A stretch of DNA of 64,000 bases from Elymus sibiricus (GCA_039707655.1 CM077665.1:135799148-135863147); one strand, 5' to 3'; counted from the first letter of the stretch, positions 1 to 11,682 are shown. The notes: generated by a model from the sequence alone, not told the origin. A program made the numbers and translations.

Positions 1-893
1 CCTTAATAGCAACGATACATGCGTGCCTCACTGCCCCTTCTGTCACTGGGAGAGGACACCGCAAGATCGAACCCATCACAAAGCACCTCTTCCCATGGCA
101 AGAAATTTCGATCTAGTTGGCCTAACTAAACCAAAGATTCGAAGAAGAAATATGAGGCTATAAGTAATCATGCATATAATAGATCGAAAGAAGACTCAAA
201 TAATATTCATGGATAGAAACTGATCATGAACTCAAAATTCATCGGATCCCAACAAACACACCGCAAAAAGTCATTACATCAAATAGATCTCCAAGAGACC
301 ATTGTATTGAGAATCAAAAATAGAGAGAAGAAGCCATCTAGCTACTGCCTACAGACCCATAGGTCTACGGTGGACTACTCACGCATCAGAGGAGAGGCAC
401 CAATGAGGATGATGAACCCCTCCGTGATGGTGTTAGATTGGTTTTCGCAGTTCTGGAACTTGTGGCGGCTGGAATTGTGTTTCGTCGACTCCTCTAGGGT
501 TTCTGGAAAATTTGGGTATTTATAGAGCTGAGAGGCAGTGGAGAGGAGTCCCGAGGAGGGCACAACCCACCAGGGCCTGCCTGGGGCCTTGGGCGCGCCC
601 TGGTGTCTTCTGACCCCCTCGGCCCTCCTCTGGCCCACTTCCTTGGTCCTCCAGGTGTCTTCTGGCCCAAAAAATATCACCAAAAAGTTTCATGGTGTTT
701 GGGATTCGTTTGGTACTGATATTTTGCAAAGTAAAAAACAAGCAAAAAAACAGCAACTAGCACTTGGCACTATGTCCATAGGTTAGTCCCAAAAAATGAT
801 ACAAAGTTGATATAAAATGATTGTAAAACATCCAAAAATGATAATATAACAGCATGGACAATCAAAAATTATATTTACGTTGGAGACGTATCA
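1..893 (-). repeat. Element I: Gypsy LTR (Sabrina-like), minus strand, left part outside window
   Basis: Read on the minus strand, this stretch begins at 893 with the terminus TGATACGTCTCCAACG and runs as a typical Triticeae Gypsy LTR to the window edge. It contains the GC-rich block with gggcgcgccctggtg (about 570-610), a TATA-poor leader and a region rich in short A/T runs. I see no coding capacity; the short open frames here are chance. The LTR tip abuts Gypsy element H at 893/894, so I take it as an insertion into H. If so, the TSD on this side would be gtgcc (894-898), and the rest of H lies left of the window. The Sabrina assignment is from memory of the LTR sequence and is moderately sure. 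Whether it is a solo LTR or the end of a full element cannot be told. Confidence 0.75.
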
Positions 894-2553
894 GTGCCAC
901 GGGACCACCTCTGATAGGGCTGTTGTGCCCCGTTGGCACCGGCGGAGGCTCCGGCGCACCTTCTGCACCTGACCCCCGCCGGGCCTCAGTTGGTCCAGAA
1001 GCCTCTTCACCGTGGGTTTCCTCTTTCTTCATCATTGGCGGAGAGCTTCGCCTGCATAACATGAGGTCAGGCCAAGCTAGGCAGAAAAGTGACGAACACA
1101 GGATCGACGAACAGGGAAGGAGAGGCTCACTCGTCGAGGGGGTACCAACGCATCCTCTTCAGCCCGGCACCCGGGCGTCTGTGGCTCTCGCTTCCCGGGG
1201 TTCACTAGCGCTTCCTCCCGAGACCTCGATGAACGGGCTTGCCTTGCTCGAGGGAGGGTAGGCTGCCCCACGAGCCTCCGGTGAGAGGGCTGCACGCTGC
1301 GGGACCCCAAGCAAAGCCTCCTCGGGATGGTCGCCCCCGTCATCGACCATCCTCGCCTCCTCGGTGTCCTCGCCACCTCGAGGGGACAGCAGCACCTGTA
1401 TCAGATTGTCGCGCGGGCCCGCATGGCCCGTGGGCACCAGTCCCCACTAATCGAAGGACGGCATGCTGGTGTGCATGTCCCCGTGGTTCTTGTAGCGGTA
1501 TATCGGGAGTGCTTCCAGTGGTGGAAATGGCACCTACTCGGCAAGGAGAAGGCATGCCAGCCCTCCTACCATGCTCGGGTCAAGGCAGTCGGCGCTCAGC
1601 CCCATAGGGGCCCCCAGACCCGAGTGGGTACACACTGGATGGGAGCGCTTTTGGAGAGGAGCGACGTGCTTGTGCAAAAACTCCTTCACAACCATCCCCG
1701 TCGTGAGCCCGCCGGCACAGAGCTCCTGCATCCTCGCCATGACTCGTTCCAGTGCGGCGCCCCCAATATCGGCGTGTCCCCACCCGGAGCTTGGTGCTGC
1801 CGGGGCGTTCGGGACCTCAAGAAGGGGGCTGAATTGCTACGCGTCCATGTAGATCCAGCGCTCCCAAAAGTCCTCCACCCCCTCGGGAATCTGCGTATCG
1901 ATGAGGTGCGCGCACGTGTCTGTGGTCATTTGGAGGGACATGCAGCCCGAGCACTTGCCCGCCGCGGTCAGCCTGAGGCGGAAGAACTTTTGAAGGAAGG
2001 CCACCGATGGCCAGATGCCCAAGAAGGCCTCGCAGAGGTAAGCAACGGCTAAGAGGAGAACAATGGAGCTAGGATGCAGGTGCAGCGCGTGGACTTGGTA
2101 GTGGCTGAGCACCCCGTTGAAGAAGTCGGAGAAGGGCAGTACCACCCCCAAGAAGATGGCATGAACAAAGAACAAGAACGTTGTGCTCTCTCGCTGGGAT
2201 GCGAAACACGACGCCGGCGAGTTCTTCGTCGCCCCGTTCTTGTTGCTGGCGCTGGCCGTCATTGGGCGCACCTTGTCCAGCCCTTCCTGATTGAGGATCA
2301 CGCGCTTCCACAGCATGGGCCCTGGCCCGGGCGGCCCCGACGGTGTTGGTGCGGTCTTTTTCCCCTTCCCCTCCTTGACGGGCTGGACACGCGGTCTTTT
2401 CCCCTTCCCCTCCTTGACGGTCTCGGTGCGGTCTTTTTCCCCTTCCCCTTCCTGATTGAGGATCGCGCGCTTCCACAGCATGGGCCCTAGCCCGGGCGGC
2501 CCCGACGGTCTCGGTGCGGTCTTTTTCCCCTTCCCCTCCTTGACGGGAGCCAT
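894..2553 (-). pseudogene. Antisense PF04195-type gene of element H, decayed
   Basis: The minus-strand start is ATG at 2553. The N-terminus is a Lys-rich tandem expansion: a block containing KEGKGKK and GPMLWKR is duplicated at about 2280-2545. Next comes the hydrophobic domain seen in B and F, with FSDFFNGVLSHYQVHALHL and YLCEAFLGIWPSVAFLQKF, recognised as the putative gypsy-type transposon domain PF04195. The frame continues from 2553 to about 1132 but is broken by several in-frame stops (TAG at 1837-1839, and others ending near 1534, 1450 and 1159) and probably one 1-base shift. A GT donor at 1130-1129 (GACGA followed by GTGAGC) and an AG acceptor before 1051 outline the intron found at the same place in D and F. 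Exon 2 runs from 1051 to the break at 894. Function unknown; not translatable now. Confidence 0.65.
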
Positions 2554-2823
2554 GGCGGCAGTGTGCTCAAAGAGATTGGGGGGAGGGGAAGGAGAGGTTG
2601 CGTGCACGGGAGGTGAAGGGCAAGATTGAGATGGCGCTCCAATGATGTTACGCCATTCAACGCGAGCATGCTTTATCGGGGCAGCAACGGTTTCGAGGCT
2701 TTATGGGGAGCGGGGTGGCCCTGTCACAGAAACGCTAACCAGCTTCACCCCTGTGCCCGACCGATAAGTGGGCCACATGTCATTTGCCCCAGAGGAGCAT
2801 GCGCGCTGCGGGCCCGGGGCTAC

Positions 2824-3711
2824 TGTCGACGCAGTGGGAACCAGGGTACCACGGCCCATCGGTTTGTTGTGCCAGGAGGCAATGCTGGACCGAGCCAGGT
2901 AGGCTGGCCGATGTCTCTCTCTCTCCTTGACCGCCCCTGGAGGAGCTGCCACGGGTGCCTTGGAGCTTCCCTCAGGGCCAACTTGGCTCGCTAAGGTTGT
3001 GAGCGCTAGGCTGCCTCGCGAGCCCCCCTCGTGAGGGGACCCCCCGAGGGGAAGGGTATGGATCTAGGTGTAGCACCCGAGGTTGGCCACGCGGTGTAAG
3101 CGCGGATGCCAGGCAAGGACAAAGGGGGGAGGCCGTCCAGTTTTGTTTTGGTGATACGGAGAACGATGGGGCCCTCCTGGCCTAAAGCAAGTCCCAAAGT
3201 ATTTCCTCTTTGGAGTAAGAAGATCAGGACGGATCAACATTGCAGGATGAAGATCAGCACCGAGCCCCCGAGCGCGTCACGAAGACCACTTTAGCAGGAG
3301 AAGACTACCTTTTGTCACGATAAGACTGAACTCCTGTCCCCCCTCAAAATTGTCGCCTTGTGCTGCCCTTTCCTGCTGATATTTTCGGGTAAGAGTACCA
3401 TGGCACTACAAAGATGGCATAGAGGCCTCCATGTAAGGGTATCAATCCATTGTCTCCCCCAACTTCCCCATGTACCTCAAGCGCCTTGCTTTACACAAGG
3501 CAATCAACCACCAAGCAGGAGTAGGGTTTTACACCGCACGGTGGCCTGAACCTGGGTAGCTCGCGTGTCTCTGTTGTGCCAGACGAGCAACAACGAGCTC
3601 ATTGTAGATCTCTCCATTTTGAGTGTTGAGCTATAGGTAGCCAAGCCAAGCCCCCAGAGTTCGAATCTTGTTTGTGGAGAAGTTCTTGGACGCGGATCCT
3701 AGACTCCTACA
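2824..3711 (+). repeat. 3' LTR of element H
   Basis: It starts with TGTCGACGCAGTGGGAACC directly after the polypurine tract and ends with GACTCCTACA at 3711. Its start resembles the F LTR at 52113 and its end (ttcgaatcttg) resembles the F LTR end. It is diverged in the middle, so H belongs to a sister family of F. The 5' partner is outside the window, so the ends rest on similarity to F and on the Copia gag frame starting at 3712. Confidence 0.65.
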
Positions 3712-4232
3712 AGCAACAACAATGTCAATGCTAAATCCAATGATGTTGTTTCTAGTAGTTCTATTGTTTCCACTAATGATTCTCTTAGCCAACTTACACT
3801 TGAGCAAGAAAATGAGCTATTGAAAGGAATTATGGAAAAAGGTGTCTACAAAAGTCTTACCAGGAGTAAGCAATTTGAGGAGATTGTATGCAAGAAAGGA
3901 GGACACCGGAAGAACCAAGGCATTGGCTATATTAATGCCAATAGAGTTGAATGGGAAGGAGGTCAATACCCCAAGACGAAGTGTGTCCCCAAAGAGATAA
4001 GTATGGTCCTACTCTCTCCAAGGTAACAAAAGCTCAAGATGACCTCCCATCACAAGACCACAAGCTCAAGGGCAAGGACAAGCTTCAAGAGGATATTGGC
4101 TCTTTCGAAGAAGAATCTCTAGCCATGGTAAAGTGGGTTACCAAGGCCACTACTAGCTCTACTTCATGAAGTGCTACTTCAAATCCAAGGATCCCCATCA
4201 AGTTGATGTGCGTCCCCAAGAAGAAGAACTAG
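3712..4232 (+). pseudogene. gag: Copia gag C-terminal remnant (G1)
   Basis: From 3712 the frame is open and Asn/Ser-rich, then reads SQLTLEQENELLKG and VEWEGGQYPKTK. It continues in a shifted frame as KLKGKDKLQEDIGSFEEES and ends with CVPKKKN before the TAG at 4230-4232. The same segment in G2 (44601-45014) is a single open frame, which shows that G1 has lost one base near 3985 and gained a TGA at 4167-4169. This is the region downstream of the zinc-knuckle part of Sirevirus-type Gag (nucleocapsid/coat protein). No CCHC box is visible because the 5' half is missing. Confidence 0.65.
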
Positions 4233-5238
4233 AGAAGTTCTTGAGGGGTGACTCCGCCAACAAAATTCACTTACATTCATTTTTGGCGTGAACTAGTTGC
4301 AATCAACTCCAACCTTATGCAATAGTTCAAGGAGTCACACATTCCCTCAAAGGTAAGCAAGGAGCAAGGTAATTAATGTATCGATGGACATCATCATATT
4401 TGTGTTGCACTCCATGTCCATATATATCCTTGTATTTGTTCCTTGTGTGGGACTAACCCATGTAGGTGAGGAGAGTACAAAACAACAAGGATTGCTCCCA
4501 GTTCAAGATGATCTTCATCAACTATGTGCATCCATCACTACATTACCTACATGAAGTCTTCAACAATAAAAACCAAGGTTAGTTTATCCCTCTTAGGGGG
4601 GATGTCACATCATGGGGGATCTTTACTCTAAGACTTGAGTTAAAGCATCTCATAAGATGTGACCACATTAAAATCTTTATGTAAAAGTGGCAACCCAACT
4701 TGTTCTTAAACGATGAGTATGACCTATGATCAAGTATTCTTGCTTGGGTCCTAAGTCAATATACTCATATATAGATGACTTCGGCATCGCCAAAGTGCTT
4801 GGTAGATACTAGAGTAGTATTGCATGTTTGCCAGGTTTTCATTTGACATTTTATTGTGTGAGCATGTTGGTATGCATATTTTACTCATTCGAGGACATAC
4901 AATTGTTGTTATCTTGGCTTTCAATTGTCTTGGCAAATTGGATGTATAAGAATGCCTAAGTACTCCCTCTAGCAATATATGCTTTCTCGTCTCAAATTCT
5001 ATTCATGCTTCATCACAAAATTTGAGCAAGCACTTTTCGGACCCTCTATGTGAGGAGTACTTGGAGTTTCGTCTTGACAAAGATCTACCATCCAGAACTT
5101 CCCAAGTGCAACTCGGTGTAACCAAGTCATAAAACTTAGTACCACCGAGGCACTAGGGTGGATCTAATTTGCCGTTCTCGGTACCACCGTGAAGAAAATC
5201 TTGGCATCACCGAGTTGCTCTGTCCTCTGGCAGCTAAG
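4233..5238 (+). other. Non-coding part of G1 replacing pol
   Basis: No coding frame is recognisable. The stretch is collinear with 45018-45147 plus 53029-53935 of G2. It holds a polypurine-like tract cttaggggggatg at 4592-4604 and, from about 5100, imperfect copies of a palindromic motif around cggtaccaccg. Finding polypurine runs and palindromic repeats together fits the non-coding 3' part of Sirevirus-type Copia elements. It ends in the TSD ctaag at 5234-5238. Confidence 0.6.
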
Positions 5239-6332
5239 TGATACGTCTCTGTCGTATCTATAATGTTTGATTGTTTCATGCCAATATTATACAACTTTCA
5301 CATATTTTTGGCAACATTTTATATGATTTATTAGACTAACATATTGATCTAGTGCCCAGTGCCAGTTGTTATTTTTTGTGTGTCTTTTGTTTCGTAGAAA
5401 TTCCATATCAAACAAAGTCCAAACGCGATAACAATTTACGAAGAATTATTTTGGAATATTTGTGATTTTTGGGAGGTGGAATCAACACAAAAGGAGGCCC
5501 ACGGCCACCACGAGACACCAGGGCATGCCCTAGGGCCCAGGCGCGCCGTGGTGGGTTGTGCCCTCCTCGTAAGTTGGTTGGAGCTCTCCTTCGGGCACCA
5601 GGAAGCTAATATTTGGAAAAAAATGTGTTAATATGTCAGCGCAATCGGAGTTACGGATCTCCGGGAATATAAGAAACGGTTTTCAGCCAGAAAACAGGAA
5701 TGAGAAACAGAAGAGAACAGAGAGGGAGATCCAATCTCGGAGGGGCTCCTACCCCTCCGCCGCCATGGCGGCCATGGACCAGAGGGGGAACTCTCCTCCC
5801 ATCTAGGGGGAGTCCAAGGAAGAAGAAGAAGGAGGGGGCTCTCTCCCCCTCTCTCCCGGTGGCACCGGAACGCCGCCGGGGCAATCATCATGACGGCGAT
5901 CTACACCAACAACTTCGCCGCCGTCAACACCAACTCTCTCCCCCTCTATCCAGCGGTGTAACACCTCTCTTCCCCGCTGTAATCTCTACTTTAACTTGGT
6001 GATCAACACTATATATTATTTCCCAATGATATGTGGCTATCCTATGATGTTTCAGTAGATCCGTTTTGTCCTATGGCTTAATCGCCGACCGTGGTTGGTT
6101 TGACTATATATTTTATTATGGTCCTGTCCTACGGTGCCCTCTATCTCGCGCAAATGTGAGGGGTCCCCACTGTAGGGTGGTGCAATACGTTCATAATTTG
6201 CTTATGGTGGGTGGTGTGACTGACAGAAGCACAAACCCGAGTAAGTGGGTTATTGGGTATGGGAATAAAGAGGACTTGATACTTAATGCTATGGTTGGGT
6301 TTTACCTTAATGATCTTTAGTAGTTGCGGATG
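5239..6332 (+). repeat. 5' LTR of A, first segment
   Basis: It begins TGATACGTCTCTGTCG. It carries the AT-rich upstream part, a GC-rich block with repeated ggcgcgcc-like sites near 5520-5560, and a run ccgccgccatggcggccatgg (about 5756-5777). It ends at ggatg (6328-6332), the left TSD copy of B. The 23.0-24.0 kb segment is its partner in the 3' LTR. Confidence 0.85.
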
Positions 6333-7379
6333 TGTCGTCGTTTTCTCACGACAGATGCCATGGGGTGGCTTATCGAGAGTGGTTGGGGCCGAAGGACGCC
6401 GACGGGCTCCGGGAGCGGGATTAGGCACGAGCGGTGATGGACACACGACGTACCCAGGTTCATGGCCCTCCATGGGAGGTAATACCCCTAGTCCTGCTGG
6501 TCTAGTTGGATGGGGAGAGATGTTACAATGGCGCTGCTTGAGCTGTTCGTCTGGAGGTGGAAGAAGGAGCAGCCGGCTCCTCTTCCCCTGCTATGTGTGC
6601 GTGTGAGAGAGGGGTGAACGCCTCCGTACGTGCGTTCCTTCCGATGCATGGGGGCCTCGGCGGGTTTTATTGGCCAACCCCCCAGTGCACAGTAATCTTA
6701 AGATATTACAAGGTGGACCCGGCTGGCAGCCTCTCTAGCCGGCCAGGGGGCCCGCCGGCTGGGTCGTCTTGTCGCCCGTAGGGCCCGCCGGCTGCGCGGT
6801 CCCATCTCCAGCTGGGGCCCGTCAGCCGGCTCTTCTATTGGCTCGCGCTCACCTGCCGCGGCACGGGCTGCCCCGCCCGGCATCGTCTTGCGCCAGCCGG
6901 CTGAAATCAGCGGTACGGCCGGTAACGCCGTAGCCACGCCGGGGTAGGTAACGGAGTGGACGGTGGCGCAAAGGTACTGTGGCTCCGCCGGGTCCGAATC
7001 AGTCCTCGGTCAGCGGCACGGTCTGCGGGACTGTAGCCATGCGCGTCCGTGCGTCAGCGGCCGCTGTAGCTACATCGGAGTCCATCATGGGGGTCGCGTC
7101 CCGTCAGCGTACCCGGCCGCAGTAGGAAGGGACGGATACCTGCCCGCCCGGAGGTCAGCGGGCGAGCTAGTCGCATAGCGGCCGGGTGCGCCTGCTCAGC
7201 CGGCCGCGGGCCAACCGGCCAGGGGGTCAGCCGGCCCCGCTCTGCTGGTCGCGGAGCAGCCGGTAGTGGGCCAGCCGGCCAGGGAGGCAGCCGGCCACTG
7301 ACCAGCCGGCCGTATAGTTTTTTCGGAAAGGAGCTGGAACTCCCTCTCCTTGGCATACCCAGGGGTAATAACCCCGTCA
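6333..7379 (-). repeat. LTR of B (3' LTR in its own orientation)
   Basis: In plus-strand reading it starts TGTCGTCGTTTTCTCACG and ends AATAACCCCGTCA at 7379. Its last 200 bases (about 7190-7310) hold a cluster of cagccggcc and ccggcc units. Compared with 16934-18007 it lacks a short ggccgggggccagacggcc-like insertion. On the minus strand the flanking polypurine stretch is ggcttaggggactac (7380-7394). Confidence 0.9.
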
Positions 7380-7394
7380 GTAGTCCCCTAAGCC

Positions 7395-7916
7395 GGCGGG
7401 GGCCCGCGTCCGCCTGACGAGGGGAACCGGCGGTTTCATCCGGCTACGCCCGCCTGTCATGTGGGACCGGCCGGGCGGCCGCGCCGGCCACCACCTCCGA
7501 CGCCTCGGGCCCTGTCGCGCCGCTTCGGGCCCCGAGCCGGACCGCGGCACGCCACGCGGAGGCGTGATGATGCCGTGGGTCCCACATCTGTGGCCCGACG
7601 GGACGCTTTCCCGGGCCTAGTCCGATAGGCCGCGGGCCTAGCCTAGTAGGCCTCGGGCTGCAGGCCGGGATCCTCTGCGCTTGGACCCCAGCGGCCGCGG
7701 CGCACGATACCCACGTCCCGCGGATTCCCCGGGGGAGTGGGCGCAGTTAATCCCCACATCCCCCGGGCGCGACCCTGTGTTTATAAGGGGAGGGGGAGGG
7801 GCGGAGGCAGTTCACGTACCCCTCTCCCCTTCGTCTTCCTTCTCTCACGTGGCTCGTCGCCTCGGCTCGCACCGCTGCTCCGCCCGTCTTCTTCCCCGCG
7901 CTCCCTCCCCGCAGAG
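7395..7916 (+). promoter_or_regulatory. Promoter region of the antisense gene in B, TATA box at 7780-7788
   Basis: This GC-rich stretch lies between the LTR and the antisense ATG at 7917. A TATA-like box tttataagg is at 7780-7788, about 130 bases before the ATG, followed by the purine run ggggagggggaggggcgg and a C/T-rich leader. The spacing allows a roughly 100-base 5' leader. Element D has a similar arrangement (tataaat about 110 bases upstream of its ATG). Activity is inferred, not shown. Confidence 0.5.
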
Positions 7917-10900
7917 ATGGCCGACGGACCCTCCGGCAGTTGGGGCTGATCCATCATCACCGAGGAGGACATCGCGCACCTCCGCTGCGCCCGAATGTTG
8001 CCATCGGAGGACCGCGTTGCCGCCCATCCGCCGGGCAGCGAGGTGGCACCCGAACCCCAGGAGGGGGAGTTCGTGGTGTTCGCGTGGCACTTCCCGCGCG
8101 GCTTCGGTCTGCCGGTGAGCCAGTTCTTTCACTTCTTCATGGATACGTTCGACCTCCAGCTGCACCACCTTGGGCCCAACTCCATTCTCCAGCTCTCGAG
8201 CTTCGTGACGCTCTGCGAGGGCTACCTCGGGCTGGTCCCCTTCGTGGAGTTATGGAGGAAACTCTTTTACCTCAAGGCCCTGAGGAACGAGGACGAGTCG
8301 TACGCCTGCGGGGGCGCGGTGATATGCATCCGGGGCCCATTGTTCCCCCACATCACCCTCATCGAATCTGTCAAGAGGTGGAACCGGACGTTCTTCTACG
8401 TGAAGAACATCGACCCAGCACTGGACTACATCCAGCTGCCGGCGTTTGTCAACGCCCCGTCCTCCAGGATCAACTGGATGGGCGACGGGCCGTTCGTGGA
8501 TGTCCTCGCGGAGCTGGCCCGGCTCAAGACCATGAGAGCCGGAGAGGGGCTGGTTGCGGCCGATTTGGTGGCCGCCTTCATCGACCGCCGGGTGCTGCCT
8601 CTGCAGCAGAGGCCGCACCGGATTTGCAACATGTCGGGCCGGCGGGACCCCTGCCGGCTGTCCACCTTCGACCTGTCGGCGGCCCAGGTGGCGAAACGGG
8701 TGAACGCCATCACCAATTTCAAGCTGACTCCGAGGACTTGGAGGTTCGGCAAGCTGACGTACAGCCGGCACGACCCGGCGCCCCTGGTACGCCCTGCTGC
8801 GGTAATTCTCTCCCCCCTTTGATTCACCAGCCGGCCCTTCCCAGCTCACACACTATACTGACCGCAGCACTCCGTGCGACAGAACACGCCGGACGGCCCG
8901 CACCCCCATGTATTCCAGGCGGAGCGTGCCGAGTCCGACCCGGAGGACTTCGAGCTGGGGGACGGCGTCGAAGAGGGGGCCGATTCTTCGGAAGAGGTCG
9001 ACGCGGACGGCGCGATGGGCGACCCGGGAGCCGGCGGGTCCAGAGTGGCTGGTGAGTTCCCCTCCAGACCCTCCATCAAAGATAGGACTGACGACGATGA
9101 TGATGATGATGATGTTTGGATCCTGGACGCGCCACCCCCCGTAGCTCGGTGGGAGACACGCAGGCGGAGCGAGGAGCGGCCGACCCGTGGCCAGACGGCC
9201 GAGGCCACTCGCCGGGAGAAGAGGCCGGCTGTGGGGCAACCATCAGCACAGCCGCCGGCTCGCTAGAAAGCGCGAGCGGCTGCCGCGAAGCCGCCGGCCT
9301 GGGCCAGGCGGGTCCTTCCCGTCGTCGCTGGGTGAGCATCTTTCTTTGAATTTTTACTGGTTTTTTGGATTTGCGGGCCGGCAAGTGCCTGAGGTCCCGT
9401 CTTTTGTCTGTTCCAGGGAGAACATCGAGCTCCATGACACGGAGTCGGCCGCTGGCCCGGCGGATGCCGCCAGCCTGCAGGCGCGGGAGCACGCGGCCAC
9501 GGCGCGGGAAGAGAAGAGGCGGCTCGCGGAGTTGCTAACCGCGAAGGCGAGGGCAAAGGGCGCGCCCTCGCGTTCGGGGGCCTCGAGCGGCGGGAGGCGG
9601 AGGCGGTCCGCCGACCCAGAGCGTGCGACGGACTCTGCAGCGGAGTCGACGCGGAGGTCAAGGCCTTCGTCGAGTGAGCCGCCAGAGCCGGTTGTGGAGA
9701 CGTCCGGGGCCCCACCCGTGACGGAAGTGATCCAGCCGGCAGGAGCGTCCTCCGAGCCGGCCGTCGAAACGGCGCAGCGGGGGGAGGTGGTGGTGACCGT
9801 TGCCCCGACTGCGGCGGAGGCGGCGTCGGAGGCACCCGCCGACGGGAGGAGTGAGCCGGCCCAGCCGGTAGCCGAGCCGGTCTGGCAGGTGGTGGAGCCT
9901 GCGGTGCCGGTCGTGGAGGGGCCCGAGGCCGGCTCCTGAACCATGGTGGTCACCGCCAACCCTCCACCGGCTGCTGCCGTGGTGGATGCCGGGTCGAGCG
10001 GCGGGTCGAGCCGGTCGAAGAGGACCATGCTGGACATGATCCGGGATTGGGAGGCGCCGGCCCTCGTCATGGCCGCTCCGGCCCCGCCAGCCGGCGTCCC
10101 GGCCCTCGCGCCTGGGGAGCCTGGCCGCATCATGGCGCACTGCCGTGAGGGGCTGGCTAGGTTCGCGGAGGCTGCCGAGAGCAACTTTTGGCGCGTGGAG
10201 GCGGCGGTGGAGGTAAGACTCTTCTGTCTTGCGTTGAATTATCAGTGGGGGCGCGTGAGCGAACCCACTGGGTGTAGTTCCCGAGATTCGGGCCGGCTGT
10301 GCGGCTGCGTGGCAGCCGGGCCTGATCTAACCCTCCTTCCTTGTCTAACTTCTTGTTTCTTGGCGCGGGACAAGCTGAGAACGCCAGGCGGCAAGCGCAC
10401 TTCGATGACGCGGTCCTTATCCACAACCGCGGCAAGCTCGGCTACAACCGGGTCCAGGAGGAGCCGAAGAAGGCGCAAGGTATGTTGGTTCCAGTGGGGG
10501 CACACGAGCGCACCCTCTGGGTGTAGCCCCCGAGAGCCGGGCCGGCTGCAGGGCAGCCGGTCCGGGTCTTCCGCGTTGGAGTGGCTTATGCTTGGTTTTT
10601 TATGCAGAGGAGCTGGTCCCGATCCGGCAGAAAAGGGATGAACTGGCCTCCGAGCGAGACCGGCTGGGGCAGGAGCTCCTGGCGGCCACATCAGAGCGGG
10701 ACCGTCTGGGGCAGGAGCTCCAGGCGTCCACGTCGGAGCGGGAGCGCCTGACCGCGGAGCTGCAGCGGGAGGTGGCGGCCCGGGAGGACACCACCAAGCG
10801 GGCGGCCGACGCCACCCAGCGGGCCACCGCTCTTCAGGCTGAGGTAGATCGCCACAAGGGGGAGCTCGAGACGCGCGGGGTCGCCCTTGCTCATGCGGAG

Positions 10901-11682
10901 GAGGCGCTGGAGAGGGAGAGGAGCGCAGGCCTTCAGTTCGCCCTCGAGATGGATGAGGCCTTCCAGAGTAAGCTTTGTTTGAGTCTTTCCTTCCATTGCC
11001 GACTGCTTTCGACTTGCTTTTATGTTGTTCGCTTATTTTTCAACCCCCCTCAGACCGGTTCCCGGAGACCCAGCGCCGCGCTGAGCGGGCTGTGGCAGAT
11101 CACCGGGAGTGCCTGTGGCAGCGCGGGCAGGAGGTTGAGGAGGACGCCGGCTGGGACGTGGCGGAGCTTGCGCTGGCCATTGAGAACTGGCTGATCCACG
11201 TCCATGGCTGCATGGACCGGCTCCAGACGGCCGGCAAAGAGGTGATCGCGGCCCTCTAGCCGGGTCATGGGGCGCCGGTGGGCCGCGTGGCGCTGTGGCT
11301 GGAGAATGCGGTGGCCCGGCTCGGTGTTTGGAAGGCGTCGGCGGCTCGGGCCGGGGCGCAGATGGCCCTCCAGTTGGTCACGTCATGGTACCCTGGCGTC
11401 AACTTGGACCGGGTGGCCACGATGCGCCAGGTCCCTAAGGCGGAGCGAGCCGCCCGCGAGGGCTCCCTGGTCGGCCGAGCCAATGAGCTGGCGTCGTACG
11501 TCGACCTGGACGAGCTCCTGCCGGCGCTGGGTGAAGACGGTGAGCCAGTCGCCGAGGACTCCTTTGGCAACCCTCAGGACCCCGAAGACGATGAGGTTGC
11601 TGACGAGAGCACCGACTCCAGCAGCGGCAGCGACACCGAGGCCATGGAGGAAGAGTCGGCGGGCGATGTGCCGGAGGCCTAA
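7917..11682 (+). pseudogene. Six-exon antisense gene of B: PF04195 domain plus coiled-coil protein
   Basis: Proposed exons: 7917-8801, 8868-9331, 9417-10212, 10380-10479, 10608-10967, 11054-11682. All introns start GT and end AG. The phases (0, 2, 0, 1, 1) all close, giving 3234 coding bases (1077 codons plus TAA). The first donor could instead be at 8787, also in frame. Exon 1 encodes the putative gypsy-type transposon domain PF04195, with EGEFVVFAWHFPRGFGLPV and TLCEGYLGLVPFVELWRKL. Exon 2 has an acidic stretch with eight Asp (9092-9115, a GAT microsatellite). Exon 3 is Glu/Pro/Val-rich. Exons 4-6 are coiled coil with ERDRLGQELLAATSERDRL repeats and an acidic C-terminus. Four in-frame stops break it: TGA 7947, TAG 9265, TGA 9937, TAG 11257. 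It opposes gag-pol and converges on it. Function unknown. Confidence 0.7.

Larger units (their letters stand above)
894..3711 (+). mobile_element. Element H: 3' portion of a Gypsy retrotransposon of the D/F group
   Basis: H has the same plan as element F further right: an antisense gene on the minus strand, a polypurine tract GGGCCCGGGGCTAC (2810-2823), then a 3' LTR starting TGTCGACG at 2824 and ending at 3711. Its left part, with 5' LTR and gag, is cut off at 893 by element I and should lie outside the window. To the right, an in-frame Copia gag sequence begins directly at 3712, so H is inserted in G1. The TSD on this side would be agcaa (3712-3716); its partner is out of view. The stretch 2554-2809 between the antisense ATG and the polypurine tract is non-coding and would be the antisense gene's promoter region. 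I see no clear TATA box in it. Confidence 0.75.

Noticed and set aside
1327..2052. 241-codon plus-strand ORF in H
   Set aside because: It lies opposite to the PF04195-type reading, which shows recognisable domain sequence; this one does not.
3006..3711. Possible host gene fragment between H and G1
   Set aside because: The stretch lies within the 3' LTR of H, as shown by the polypurine tract at 2810-2823 and the end matching the F LTR.
9354..10184. 276-codon minus-strand ORF in B
   Set aside because: It is the shadow of exons 3 of the antisense gene in GC-rich DNA and crosses a predicted intron boundary. No domain is seen.
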